Shown here: positions 43,945-52,692 of the stretch, one piece after another
How the letters are laid out: every line of letters starts with the position of its first letter
Numbering within the stretch: the first letter of the stretch is position 1
DNA from: an uncultured Porphyromonadaceae bacterium
Lineage (GTDB): Bacteria; Bacteroidota; Bacteroidia; Bacteroidales; Muribaculaceae
Reading direction: 5' to 3'
DNA length: 64,000 bases
Assembly (NCBI GenBank): GCA_902461565.1
Contig: CABPYL010000011.1
Span: forward strand, 15,250-79,249
The notes under the pieces: generated by a model
What the model was told of the DNA's origin: nothing
The model's input: only the letters and a program-made list of their open reading frames with translations
Database searches by the model: none
Translations under genes and position numbers: made by a program

Positions 43945-45384
43945 TTATTCTTTGTGGTCTTCGGCGTAGGCGCAGGACGGGCAGTAGCTGGAGCCGTCGA
44001 AACAGTGGGTGCAGATTCGTTTCTTGGGCAGACCGATGCTTGCCACCAGTTCCTCGATGGTGCTGAACTTAAGCGTAGTGAGTCCGAGACGTCGGGCAAT
44101 TTCATCGACCAACCGCTGATATTCAGGGGTTCCGGTTGTGGCGTAGCGTTCTATGTTCTTTTTGTCGTCGCCCTCGAAATCGCGGATTATCTGACGGGTG
44201 ATAAGCTCGAGGTCGGATTTCGACGATGTGAAGCCTATATATTTGCAGCCGTAGACGAGGGGGGGACAGGAGATGCGGGCATGCACTTCGCGGACACCGC
44301 CTTCGAAGAACGTGTGAACGTTGTCGCGCAGCTGAGTGCCGCGTACAATGGAGTCGTCGCAGAAAACGGCACGGCTGTTGTTGAGGATGGCACGGTTGGG
44401 AATAAGCTTCATCTTGGCTACGAGAGCGCGGCGGCTCTGATGGCTGGGGGTGAAACTGCGGGGCCATGTGGGTGTGTATTTTAGCACTGCACGGCGGTAT
44501 GGTATGCCGTGGCCTTCGGAATAGCCCAACGCGAAGCCCACGCCAGAATCGGGTATACCGCAAACAATGTCGGCCTCGGTGTTATCGCGGCGTCCCATGC
44601 GTACGCCGGCGTTCTCGCGCACATATTCGGCGTTGATGCCGTTATAGTCGCTAGCGGGGAAACCGTAGTAAACCCACAGGAAAGAGCATATCTGCTCGCG
44701 CGGAGCGGGTTTCTGAAGCACTTCGATGCTGTCGGCACGCAGCCGCACAATCTCGCCAGGACCAACGTCGCGCACGCGGTCGTAGCCCAGGTTGGGGAAG
44801 GCACACGATTCGCTGGTGGCCGCGTAGCCGTCTTCTTTCTTTCCTATCACTATAGGCGTTCGCCCGAGGTAGTCGCGCGCGGCGATGATGCCATCCTCGG
44901 TGAGTATAAGCATGGAGCATGAACCTTGCACCTTTTTATATACAAGATTTATGCCGTCCACAAAATCCTTGCCCATATTTATGAGTAGGGCGATGAGTTC
45001 GGTCTGGTTGATTACGTTGGCCGATAATTCGCTGAAGTGCATTTTCTGCTCGAGGAGTTCGGCTGCTATGCTGCGCACGTTGTCGATTTTGGCCACCGTA
45101 ACCACGGCGTAGCGTCCGAGGTGGGAGTTTACCAGGATTGGCTGAGGATCTGTGTCGCTGATTACGCCAAGGCCCTGGTTGCCTTTGAATTCGTCTAACT
45201 CCGATTCGAACACCGATCTGAAGTAGTTCCGTTCGATACTGTGGATTGTGCGGTTGAAACCATGTTCGGGGTCGAATGTTACCATTCCGGCTCGTTTTGT
45301 GCCGAGATGCGAGTTGTAGTCAGTACCATAGAACACATCGTTGATGCATTCTTTCTTGGAAATTGCTCCGAAGAAGCCACCCAT
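43945..45384 (-). CDS. PurF-like amidophosphoribosyltransferase homologue lacking the catalytic cysteine
   Basis: A 479-residue protein aligned along its length with amidophosphoribosyltransferase. The start is MGGFFGAISKKEC, where active enzymes read M-C-G and use that cysteine as nucleophile. The glutaminase site is further altered: the usual HNG-N and conserved arginine motifs are not found (GRYAVVTVAKIDN instead). The phosphoribosyltransferase half looks intact: the PRPP loop FCDDSIVRGTQL near 340 and the C-terminal CTHCFDGSSYCPSC resembling the iron-sulfur/zinc region of Bacillus PurF. It may use ammonia, or another acceptor, or be regulatory. It has its own promoter. Confidence 0.85.
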   Translation of the reverse strand: MGGFFGAISKKECINDVFYGTDYNSHLGTKRAGMVTFDPEHGFNRTIHSIERNYFRSVFESELDEFKGNQGLGVISDTDPQPILVNSHLGRYAVVTVAKIDNVRSIAAELLEQKMHFSELSANVINQTELIALLINMGKDFVDGINLVYKKVQGSCSMLILTEDGIIAARDYLGRTPIVIGKKEDGYAATSESCAFPNLGYDRVRDVGPGEIVRLRADSIEVLQKPAPREQICSFLWVYYGFPASDYNGINAEYVRENAGVRMGRRDNTEADIVCGIPDSGVGFALGYSEGHGIPYRRAVLKYTPTWPRSFTPSHQSRRALVAKMKLIPNRAILNNSRAVFCDDSIVRGTQLRDNVHTFFEGGVREVHARISCPPLVYGCKYIGFTSSKSDLELITRQIIRDFEGDDKKNIERYATTGTPEYQRLVDEIARRLGLTTLKFSTIEELVASIGLPKKRICTHCFDGSSYCPSCAYAEDHKE

Positions 45385-45419
45385 ATTAGTCTTTTTTAGA
45401 AATTCTGCTTTTGGAGCTG

Positions 45420-45427
45420 CAAAGTTA
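45420..45427 (-). promoter_or_regulatory. Promoter -7 element for the PurF-like gene
   Basis: Minus-strand TAACTTTG, 36 bases before the ATG; fits TAnnTTTG. Confidence 0.6.
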
Positions 45428-45469
45428 CGCAAAAAAATCTATACGACAGTTATCATTTTGTTAAAATGG

Positions 45470-45508
45470 AAAAGAAAAATAGCCACGACACCCGAGGGCG
45501 CCGTGGCT
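45470..45508 (-). terminator. Intrinsic terminator after PPi-phosphofructokinase
   Basis: On the minus strand AGCCACG pairs with CGTGGCT, with further inner pairing, followed by a T-rich run (ATTTTTCTTTTCC). Confidence 0.8.
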
Positions 45509-45531
45509 GCAAGCTGATATTTGGAAGTGTG

Positions 45532-47181
45532 TTATTTTCCTTTGTGCTCGTACTGGAGTGTGAGCGAGGGCTGGTCGCAGACTTCTGTCGGGCCGAAGTA
45601 TTGGATGGGGCCGGGGTACATGTAGCAAGTGTTGTGGGCCCAGGTCTCGCGCTGTTCGGCGAATTTGCGGAAGGGTGCGTCGTCGAGGCGTACGAGTGCC
45701 TTCTGTATAACGGGCTTGTCTTCGGCGTTGCGGCGTTCGATATTCATCATCATTGTGATGGGTATACCGCCGGGAATCCACTGTACGGCAGGTTTCACAA
45801 GGTTGCGGATCGACGACATGTAGCCGGTAACGCCGGCGTTGATAAGGGCCGATGCGTTGAAACCGAGCGAGTAGCAGTAGTCGGCGTCGAAGTTCGAGGG
45901 AGCTGCGCATCGGCCTTCGTAGCCGAAGAAGTGATGCAGGGGCGAGAATTTGCCGCCGCATGCTGCGAATTCCTTGTCGTCGGCCAGACGGGCTGCAACC
46001 ATGTCGCTGAGCAGCTTTTCTGTTTCGATAAGCGAAACTTGTACGTTTCCGTGGGGGTCGCGGTCGAGCATGAGCTGTTTTGCCACGTTTGTGGGCAGCT
46101 GCTTGAGGGAAGCAACGTTCTCGGCTGACAGATTGTTGAGGATGAACTCGGTGAGCTGTGCGTGGTCCATGCCGGCAACTTTGTCTTTGTTTGCGCCGAG
46201 GAGTTCGTTGAGTTCGGATATAAGACGCTTGAATTCGGGAATGAATTCGATAAGTCCTTCGGGAACGAGGACGGTACCGAAGTTGTTGCCTTCGGCAGCA
46301 CGGGCTTTAACGATGCCGGCGATATAGGTGATGATGTCGTCCAGGCTCATGTTGCGCTCCTGGATTTCTTCGGAGATAAGGCAGACGTTGGGCTGGGTCT
46401 GGAGTGCGCATTCCAGGGCGATGTGGCTGGCGGAACGTCCCATCAGTTTGATGAAGTGCCAGTATTTCTTTGCCGAGTTGCAGTCGCGCTGGATATTGCC
46501 GATAACTTCGGAATATACCTTTGTGGCAGTATCGAAACCGAAAGAAGTTTCGATAACGGCATTCTTGAGGTCGCCGTCAATTGTTTTGGGGCAGCCGATA
46601 ACCTGAATGCCGGCATTCTTTGCCTTGTAGTATTCGGCGAGGATGGCGGCGTTGGTGTTGGAGTCATCGCCGCCGATGATTACAACGGCGGTGATGCCGA
46701 GTTCACGCAGGATTTCAAGACCTTTGTCGAACTGTTCAACTTTCTCGAGTTTGGTACGGCCAGAGCCGATGATGTCGAAGCCGCCGGTGTTGCGGTATTC
46801 GTCGATGATGGGAGCGGTCAGCTCGATATAGCGGTGTTCAACAAGTCCGGAAGGACCCATGAGGAAGCCGAACAGGCGGCTGTCGCGATGAATTTTCTTG
46901 ATACCGTCGAAAAGGCCGCTGATAACGTTGTGGCCGCCGGGAGCCTGGCCGCCGGACAGGATTACACCCACGTTTACGGGCTTGCCGGGTACGGGGCTGT
47001 TGTTTTTCTCAAAACGTATTTCGGGAAGGCCGTAGGTGTTGGGGAACAGTGCGCGGATGGCATCCTGGTCGGCTACGGATTCGGTGGGCTGGCCTTCAAC
47101 GACTTTTACAGCGCCGGTGAGAGCTATGGGAAGTTTGGGCTGATAGCTTGCGCGGGCTGTTTGTAAAGGACTTTTTTTCAT
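45532..47181 (-). CDS. pfp: Diphosphate-dependent fructose-6-phosphate 1-phosphotransferase
   Basis: A 549-residue PPi-dependent phosphofructokinase of the long form, reversible between fructose 6-phosphate and fructose 1,6-bisphosphate. Motifs are GVILSGGQAPGGHNVI near residue 72, VVIIGGDDSNTNAAIL near 170 (the GGDDS aspartate marks PPi use), PKTIDGDLKN near 200 and MGRSASHIALECALQT near 250. PPi use saves ATP in glycolysis, common in Bacteroidales. It stands alone with a strong terminator. Confidence 0.96.
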   Translation of the reverse strand: MKKSPLQTARASYQPKLPIALTGAVKVVEGQPTESVADQDAIRALFPNTYGLPEIRFEKNNSPVPGKPVNVGVILSGGQAPGGHNVISGLFDGIKKIHRDSRLFGFLMGPSGLVEHRYIELTAPIIDEYRNTGGFDIIGSGRTKLEKVEQFDKGLEILRELGITAVVIIGGDDSNTNAAILAEYYKAKNAGIQVIGCPKTIDGDLKNAVIETSFGFDTATKVYSEVIGNIQRDCNSAKKYWHFIKLMGRSASHIALECALQTQPNVCLISEEIQERNMSLDDIITYIAGIVKARAAEGNNFGTVLVPEGLIEFIPEFKRLISELNELLGANKDKVAGMDHAQLTEFILNNLSAENVASLKQLPTNVAKQLMLDRDPHGNVQVSLIETEKLLSDMVAARLADDKEFAACGGKFSPLHHFFGYEGRCAAPSNFDADYCYSLGFNASALINAGVTGYMSSIRNLVKPAVQWIPGGIPITMMMNIERRNAEDKPVIQKALVRLDDAPFRKFAEQRETWAHNTCYMYPGPIQYFGPTEVCDQPSLTLQYEHKGK

Positions 47182-47281
47182 CGTGATATGTTGATTCTAT
47201 ATTGGTTATATTTTAATGTGCAAAGTAAGCGAAATTTTTTTGAATAAGCAGAGGCGAAAATGTGAATAAGTGTTTATGAGG

Positions 47282-48568
47282 CTATGGAATATCCGGTGCT
47301 CCCGCGATAGCTGTCAGGAGCATTTCGGGTCTCAGGTATTTGTCGGCCATATCGGCGATGGTGGTGTCGGTAAGCGCGGCAAGGTGTCTCTGCTGCTGCT
47401 CGAAATAGTCGGCAGGCGTGCCGAATGTTATAATGTTGCGGTAGTACTGCATTACTTTCGAGGGGGAGTCGAGATTGTCTGCAAGTTCTGAGGCCAGGTG
47501 AGTCTTGAGCCGCTCAAGCTCCTCGCCGCGTGGCGGTTCGCTGGCAAGCAGCAGCAGTTCTTTCTTTATTTCGTCTGTAACCGTGTAGGCGTACGATTTG
47601 TCGCAGCGAGCCATAATGCCAACGTAGCTTCCTTCGAGACTGCCGCACAGCATTGCACGTATGCCGTAGGTAAGGCCCTTTTCTTCGCGTATGTTGGTCA
47701 TAAGCCGCGATCCGAAGTATCCTCCGAGGGCAGTTACAGCCATGCGCAGCGGTATGTAGTCGGGATGGCTTCGCGGTATGGACGGGATGGATATAGAGAT
47801 GGCGGATTGCATACTGCTCTCGAAAGGTATTTTAACAATTGTCCCGCCTTTTGCCGGTATGCCCGGACTGATGTTGAGGGGAGTGCCTTCGGAAAGGGGC
47901 GGAATTGCCGCGAGCATGGCACGGACGCTGTCGAGAATGTCATCCGTAAAATATCCGCTCATAAAGGCGTGGGCCCGGGCGGGATTAATGATGCCTTTGT
48001 GGATCGCTGCAAGTATTTCGGGTGTGAGCTGTTCAATCTCTTCGGGTACGGTAATGTGCGCAAGCGGATGTCCGCTGCCGTAAATCAGGCGGTTGCTTTC
48101 ATCGGAAGCAACCGCGGAAACATCCATACGTAAGGTCTGAAGTTCGTTTATGGCTTTTATCTTGGCTACCTGGAGGCGTTTGGCGTCGAAGGTCGGTTCC
48201 GCGATAATCTCAGCTATAACGGGGAGCATATCCTTGATCCTGTGTTCGAGCGCCACAAGGCGGATATCGGTATGGTGGCGCATATGTACGCCGCCGAGTT
48301 TCGCACCGTTGAAGTCTATTATCTCGGCTAACTGGTCGGCACTATGGCTGGCAGTACCCTCTGTCAGCAGGTTCACGGCCATTCTTCCGGCAGCTTCGTC
48401 GTGTTCTGCCGCACCGCCCGGAAATATTACCGACAGCGAGCATATCGGCTGGTCGCCGCCGCGGAAATAGTGCATGGTCAGGCCGTTGGGCAGAGTTTCA
48501 ACGGTCTGCACAGGCATGGACATATGTCCGAATGGGTATGTGGGCGGTGGTGTAGTGCGGTCGGGCAT
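47282..48568 (-). CDS. M16-family (pitrilysin-like) protein without zinc-binding motif
   Basis: A 428-residue two-domain M16 fold: N-terminal half with LPNGLTMHYFRGGDQPICSL and a C-terminal half with YIPLRMAVTALGGYFGSRL and IREEKGLTYGIRA, the substrate-closing signature. The HxxEH zinc motif expected near residue 55 is absent (AGRMAVNLLTEGT). Such members usually act as the non-catalytic partner of an active M16 subunit, not encoded here. The ATG overlaps the kdsB stop by one base; an in-frame GTG is one codon upstream. No signal peptide, so cytoplasmic. Confidence 0.88.
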   Translation of the reverse strand: MPDRTTPPPTYPFGHMSMPVQTVETLPNGLTMHYFRGGDQPICSLSVIFPGGAAEHDEAAGRMAVNLLTEGTASHSADQLAEIIDFNGAKLGGVHMRHHTDIRLVALEHRIKDMLPVIAEIIAEPTFDAKRLQVAKIKAINELQTLRMDVSAVASDESNRLIYGSGHPLAHITVPEEIEQLTPEILAAIHKGIINPARAHAFMSGYFTDDILDSVRAMLAAIPPLSEGTPLNISPGIPAKGGTIVKIPFESSMQSAISISIPSIPRSHPDYIPLRMAVTALGGYFGSRLMTNIREEKGLTYGIRAMLCGSLEGSYVGIMARCDKSYAYTVTDEIKKELLLLASEPPRGEELERLKTHLASELADNLDSPSKVMQYYRNIITFGTPADYFEQQQRHLAALTDTTIADMADKYLRPEMLLTAIAGAPDIP

Positions 48569-49329
48569 CACAATTCTGTTTTTGCAAGCAGCTGACGTGC
48601 GGCCTCGAGGTCGGCCGGTGTGTCAATGCCAATGGTAGGTTCTTCGGTGAGTGACATGCGTATTTTGTAACCTGCCTGAAGCCAGCGCAGCTGTTCGAGC
48701 GATTCCGCCAGTTCAAGGCTGCTCTGCGGCAGCGAGCTGATTTTGTCAAGTGTTTCACGGCGATAGCCGTACAAACCCACGTGGGTGAAGAATTTGGCGT
48801 GATCAAGCCATTCCTCCCATTTGTAGTTGCGGACGTACGGGATTATCGAACGCGAGAAGTACAGTGCGTTCATGTCGTTGTCCATTACCACCTTCGGCGT
48901 GTTAGGGTCGAACAGAGCCTCGAAACCGCGCGCAGGGTCGAAAGGTCGTGCCAGTGAGGCAATCTGTACCGTCGGGTCGCTGAAACTATCTATAAGCGAT
49001 TTAAGCTGCGATGGGGCTATAAAAGGTTCGTCGCCCTGTATGTTAACCACAACGTCAGCGTCATTGCCGAGCAGCCTTGCGGCTTCGCGACAGCGGTCGG
49101 TGCCGCTGCGGTGCTCGGCAGAAGTCATTACGGCACGGCCGCCGAATGCTTCCACGGCCTTGAGTATGCGCTCGTCGTCGGTGGCGACGGCAACATTGTC
49201 CATAACGCTTGCCACGCGGGTATATACGCGTTCTATCATTGTTTTGCCGCCTAAATCGGCGAGCGGTTTGCCCGGAAAGCGCGTAGAAGCATACCGGGCG
49301 GGTATTATTCCTATGAATTTCTGTGTCAT
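48568..49329 (-). CDS. kdsB: 3-deoxy-manno-octulosonate cytidylyltransferase
   Basis: A 253-residue CMP-Kdo synthetase activating Kdo for lipopolysaccharide core. The start MTQKFIGIIPARYASTRFPGKPL is the family signature, followed by DVVVNIQGDEPFI near 95, YFSRSIIPY near 152 and HVGLYGYRRETL near 185. It lies five bases after the NfeD-type gene and overlaps the M16 gene, inside an envelope-oriented operon. Confidence 0.97.
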   Translation of the reverse strand: MTQKFIGIIPARYASTRFPGKPLADLGGKTMIERVYTRVASVMDNVAVATDDERILKAVEAFGGRAVMTSAEHRSGTDRCREAARLLGNDADVVVNIQGDEPFIAPSQLKSLIDSFSDPTVQIASLARPFDPARGFEALFDPNTPKVVMDNDMNALYFSRSIIPYVRNYKWEEWLDHAKFFTHVGLYGYRRETLDKISSLPQSSLELAESLEQLRWLQAGYKIRMSLTEEPTIGIDTPADLEAARQLLAKTEL

Positions 49330-49334
49330 AGTCT

Positions 49335-50663
49335 TCAGGATAAATCTGTAACGTATAGTTGTGCGTTTTCGTACCTTACTACTTTTACTGTGCGTCCGGC
49401 GGCGATGAAACTGCCGGTGGATACTGCATCGAAAACGTCTTTGTCAATTTCTATTTTGCCGGCCGGCCGCAGGTCGGTGATGGTTTTTGCCTCGCATCCG
49501 ATGTATTTTGCCGGTGTCATGTCCACACCAACAAAGCCGTCGGAAACCCGTAGTTCCGTCATAAGTTCGGAGTGCTTGCGGAAGCATTTAGGGCCTTTCG
49601 ATGACGTGAGATAGAGCACTGCACCCGTGGCAAGAATCAGTCCGGCAAACAGCACTGCGAGCGAGCGCCCGAGCGATGCTATGTCGAAGCCGCTGACAGA
49701 ATCCGAACTCATCATGGCTCCGACGATGGCAATGCCGATGGCTGTAGCGCCGGATATTCCCGTTATGCCGAATCCCGGAACTACGAATACTTCGAGAGCT
49801 ATCAGGACAACACCGGCAATAAAACATATAAGCACCCATGCGGGCATCGTACCAGTTACAAGCATCGGTAGAAAATAGAGTATCGCAGCAACTACGGCAG
49901 TTGCCGCCGCAAAACCGAGGCCCGGAGTGTGCATTTCCATATAGATGCCGCCTAAAATCAACATTACCAGTATAGCGCGCACGCCTGCTCCGGAAAGGAA
50001 TCCCAGAAGGTTGTCGGTGAAAGTACTCTGGTAGTAGCGCGTTTCAGCACCGGCCATCTTCAGATCGGCCAACACATCCTCCACGCTGTTTGCGGTACCG
50101 TCGGCAAAGCCGTTGGCTATCGCCTGATTTGCCGTGAAGGACACGGAGACGTCCGGATTGACCATCGAAGCGGCGATATCCGGATTACGACGCCACACCA
50201 TGCTGTCGCCATCTGTTGTCCTGCCGTGGTGTTCGGCGGTGGCGCGCATTATCGCGCTCATGTACGACTGATACTTCTGCGGCATTGGTTCGCCCTGGCC
50301 GTTCACCACTGTGGCAGAACCCATAGTGGCTCCTGGAGACATGAACACGCTGTCGCAGGCAAGGGCTATAAGAGCGCCGGCGCTGGCGGCATTCGGGTCT
50401 ACGAAAGCCGCTGTGGCGATAGGGCTTCGCATCAGCGATATGCGGATGCTGTCGGCTGCGTCGAGGGCTCCGCCGTATGTATTGAGTTTCACAATAATAA
50501 CGTCCGCACCGAAGTCCTCAGCCTGTGTCATTGCTTTTCTGAAATGATGGAAAGCGCTGAGGTCTATTTCGGTTTCTATGGGGATTACGAACGCACGCTG
50601 TGCCGTGGCCACAAAGGCCAGCAGGGGTAACAGCATCAGGACAAGTATACGATAAGGTTTCAT
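49335..50663 (-). CDS. NfeD-family membrane serine protease (ClpP/SppA-like)
   Basis: A 442-residue protein. The ATG at 50663 gives signal peptide MKPYRILVLMLLPLLAFVATAQ; the longer open frame is inside the upstream gene. Residues about 25-235 are a ClpP/crotonase-type protease domain with nucleophile serine in NAASAGALIALA and a candidate dyad lysine in MPQKYQSYM. Four to five membrane helices follow (about 250-375), then a C-terminal NfeD OB domain (FVGVDMTPAKYIG...). Long NfeD proteins are thought to cleave membrane proteins and work with stomatins; no stomatin gene adjoins. It overlaps the upstream flippase-like gene by four bases. Confidence 0.9.
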   Translation of the reverse strand: MKPYRILVLMLLPLLAFVATAQRAFVIPIETEIDLSAFHHFRKAMTQAEDFGADVIIVKLNTYGGALDAADSIRISLMRSPIATAAFVDPNAASAGALIALACDSVFMSPGATMGSATVVNGQGEPMPQKYQSYMSAIMRATAEHHGRTTDGDSMVWRRNPDIAASMVNPDVSVSFTANQAIANGFADGTANSVEDVLADLKMAGAETRYYQSTFTDNLLGFLSGAGVRAILVMLILGGIYMEMHTPGLGFAAATAVVAAILYFLPMLVTGTMPAWVLICFIAGVVLIALEVFVVPGFGITGISGATAIGIAIVGAMMSSDSVSGFDIASLGRSLAVLFAGLILATGAVLYLTSSKGPKCFRKHSELMTELRVSDGFVGVDMTPAKYIGCEAKTITDLRPAGKIEIDKDVFDAVSTGSFIAAGRTVKVVRYENAQLYVTDLS

Positions 50664-51724
50664 TTCTGTTCGGTAGATTCCTGTTTTTGTCTGGCATGCT
50701 CGCCGAAGTAGGCAGGAAGGAGCGCCATGCCGATTACAAGGTATATATAGTAGCTGAAAAGGCGCCAGACGAGTGCTAAAATTGCTGCTATGCCTACATT
50801 GCCTATAAGATCGCCGTAGTAGTTGGCGAAAAGCCACTCGCTGATACCGCTACCGCCGGGTGTAGGGCTTACCATAAGGACAACCCATACGACAAACTGG
50901 CGGCAGAAAACAAGCAGCATTGATGAGCCCGGTACAAAGGCCCAGAAAAGTGCGTTTACCACAAAGTATCGCGAGAACCACGACACTATAGTACCACTGA
51001 GCACCCGCACCCACCAGGATGACGACTGATGTTTTACCCATTGAGAGGTAGACGACATATTGTCGGCCATATTTATAATCTTGCGGCGGAAGCGTCTGGT
51101 AACGCGCCAGCAGGCAATGCGCTTGAGTGTGCGTTCCGTTGCCTCGGGTTTACCGATAATGGCGAGGTAGAGTATAGTGGTCCAGATAACAATACCGGCA
51201 TATACAAGCCAGAAAACAATTTTTACTCCGCCGAGCAGCATCCCCGCTCCTGCGCTCTCAACGGCCATATTGCCGAACAGGTCGTTCCAGGGTATGAGGA
51301 GAACTACGACCGGACAGAATATCACGAAGAAAAGCTCGTCTAAGAAGAGGGTGGTAAGTGTCAGGGCGGTGGCACGTCCTAATTTGATACCTTCGCGGTT
51401 GAGGTAGAATATCGCAAGTGCGCTTCCTCCGACAACCGACGGTGTTATGGCCGAAGTGAAGGCACACATAAGGTCGGTGCGGAAGGCTCGTTTCCACGTA
51501 AGGGCACCGTCGGCGATGGTGTGAAATCGCCAGGCCAGGCCGAAGTCTCGGCCGAAAGCAAAGAGGAGAGCCGCAGCCAGGCCGATGAACGTGCGGCTGT
51601 CGAACCTGATTGAGCGTAGGGTGGCCATGTCGACATCGCTGTGGAACAGCCATATCGCCACACCGGCGCTAAGCACAACGGGCAATATTGTGCGCCACAG
51701 TGTTTTCGACAGCTCTTTGGCCAT
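50660..51724 (-). CDS. Lysylphosphatidylglycerol-synthase-type transmembrane protein
   Basis: A 354-residue integral membrane protein with seven or eight helices, of the UPF0104/LPG_synthase_TM group (flippase-like). FTSAITPSVVGGSALAIFYLNREG near residue 90 and SPTPGGSGISEWLFANYY near 288 are typical. It lacks the C-terminal lysyl-transferase domain, so it is not MprF itself; such proteins may move lipids or glycans. It starts three bases after the ThiE-like stop and overlaps the next gene by four. Confidence 0.9.
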   Translation of the reverse strand: MAKELSKTLWRTILPVVLSAGVAIWLFHSDVDMATLRSIRFDSRTFIGLAAALLFAFGRDFGLAWRFHTIADGALTWKRAFRTDLMCAFTSAITPSVVGGSALAIFYLNREGIKLGRATALTLTTLFLDELFFVIFCPVVVLLIPWNDLFGNMAVESAGAGMLLGGVKIVFWLVYAGIVIWTTILYLAIIGKPEATERTLKRIACWRVTRRFRRKIINMADNMSSTSQWVKHQSSSWWVRVLSGTIVSWFSRYFVVNALFWAFVPGSSMLLVFCRQFVVWVVLMVSPTPGGSGISEWLFANYYGDLIGNVGIAAILALVWRLFSYYIYLVIGMALLPAYFGEHARQKQESTEQK

Positions 51725-51727
51725 GTT

Positions 51728-52279
51728 TCAGGACTGAGGTATCAGTGCGGAAATTTCGGCAGCGATATCGTCGCCCGAGAATTGAGCGGAAGATATGTAG
51801 GCTCCGGAGAAACCGAGCGACATAGCCTTGTCCACATCGGCCCTGGTGGCTGCACTGCCGGTAAAGTCTGCCACGAAATGCACCTCTACGCCGGCGTTGC
51901 GGGCTTCCCCGATGATGGAGGCGTCGTCGGTGGATATCAGGAAATAATCGATGTCGGCTTTTGACAGCGCGGTAGCTGAGGCCACGGATGTTATTTCGGC
52001 ACCGATAACGGCTTCTGCGCCTATTTCGGCACGTACGGCAGCGGGATTTGCTCCGAGGTGCAGCAATACGCCGTGCAATCCGAATTCGCGGCATGCCTCT
52101 ACGTTGTCCTCTATGGTGAGTATCACTCCGGCTTCGCGGCAAAGGTCTATTATTCCTTTTGCTTCTTCGTTGATAGGAGCGTCGGGCAATATAAGCCACT
52201 GGCAACCTGCGTCTATGGACTTCTGCGCCAGTTCGGCCTGAGAGTATTTTTTGTTAGTGTGTAATAGTATCTGTATCAT
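51728..52279 (-). CDS. ThiE/TenI-like protein, divergent
   Basis: A 183-residue (beta/alpha)-barrel protein resembling thiamine phosphate synthase but shorter than the usual 205-215. Recognisable parts are ILTIEDNVEACREFGLHGVLLHLG (the ThiE region normally containing HLGQ-D) and ISTDDASIIGEARNAGVEVHF. The diphosphate-binding glycine motif of ThiE (A-I-G-G) is not visible, so activity is doubtful. It heads a five-gene envelope operon rather than a thiamine cluster. No TPP riboswitch was recognised upstream. Confidence 0.7.
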   Translation of the reverse strand: MIQILLHTNKKYSQAELAQKSIDAGCQWLILPDAPINEEAKGIIDLCREAGVILTIEDNVEACREFGLHGVLLHLGANPAAVRAEIGAEAVIGAEITSVASATALSKADIDYFLISTDDASIIGEARNAGVEVHFVADFTGSAATRADVDKAMSLGFSGAYISSAQFSGDDIAAEISALIPQS

Positions 52280-52592
52280 GACACAAAATTAAGCAAAAAA
52301 ATTCATTCTCTGTATAAACAAATCAAATCTTTTATATGGTGAACGGCAATGTATGAATCTGAATTAACTTGAATGAATATCAGTGGATTAGGTTTTATTT
52401 ATTTTCTCCCTTTCCGCTGTTTTTGCAGTCAGTACATTTTTTTGTACAATTTGTGTGTTAATAGATGTTGAGGATATATTTCTACGTTTCAGACCATCAA
52501 ATCTCAAGAATTTGATTAGTCTGAGATTATCTATCGAGTCAATTTTTTTTGTGCTGTTTATTAATAATCCAGTACTATCTTCTCAATCAACA
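52280..52592. other. AT-rich leader-like region without a convincing gene
   Basis: About 310 bases, much richer in AT than the neighbours, between the orphan minus-strand promoter and the ThiE-like gene. On the minus strand it includes an inverted repeat (TCAGAC-TAA-TCAAAT, loop, ATTTGA-TG-GTCTGA at about 52488-52525). Open frames on both strands exist but lack credible starts or homology. It may be a structured 5' leader or a remnant of a mobile or capsule-locus element. Confidence 0.45.
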
Positions 52593-52624
52593 GCAAAGAT
52601 ACAGCATTTTGCGTTTCATGTCAA
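52593..52624 (-). promoter_or_regulatory. Strong orphan promoter directed at the ThiE-like operon
   Basis: Minus strand TTGACA (52624-52619) and TATCTTTG (52601-52594), with 20 bases between TTG and the -7 box. Start site near 52587, about 310 bases before the next gene. Confidence 0.7.
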
Positions 52625-52692
52625 TAGACTGGCGAAAAATAAGTTATTATATACAAATTGGTTATTTGCATATATATCACAAATCTATGCTT

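Noticed and set aside
46162..47166. Long open frame of 334 codons opposite pfp
   Set aside because: Antisense to a clearly conserved PPi-phosphofructokinase; Gly/Val/Asp-rich low-complexity translation typical of antisense codon bias.
52380..52592. Minus-strand frame of about 64 codons in the leader region
   Set aside because: No ATG, GTG or TTG near its beginning and no recognised family; kept only as a possible remnant in the finding on this region.
52280..52592. TPP riboswitch upstream of the ThiE-like gene
   Set aside because: The conserved CTGAGA and CCTGATC-type boxes of the THI element were not found.
52280..52692. Phase-variable invertible promoter
   Set aside because: No pair of inverted repeats flanking the promoter was found and no invertase gene is nearby.
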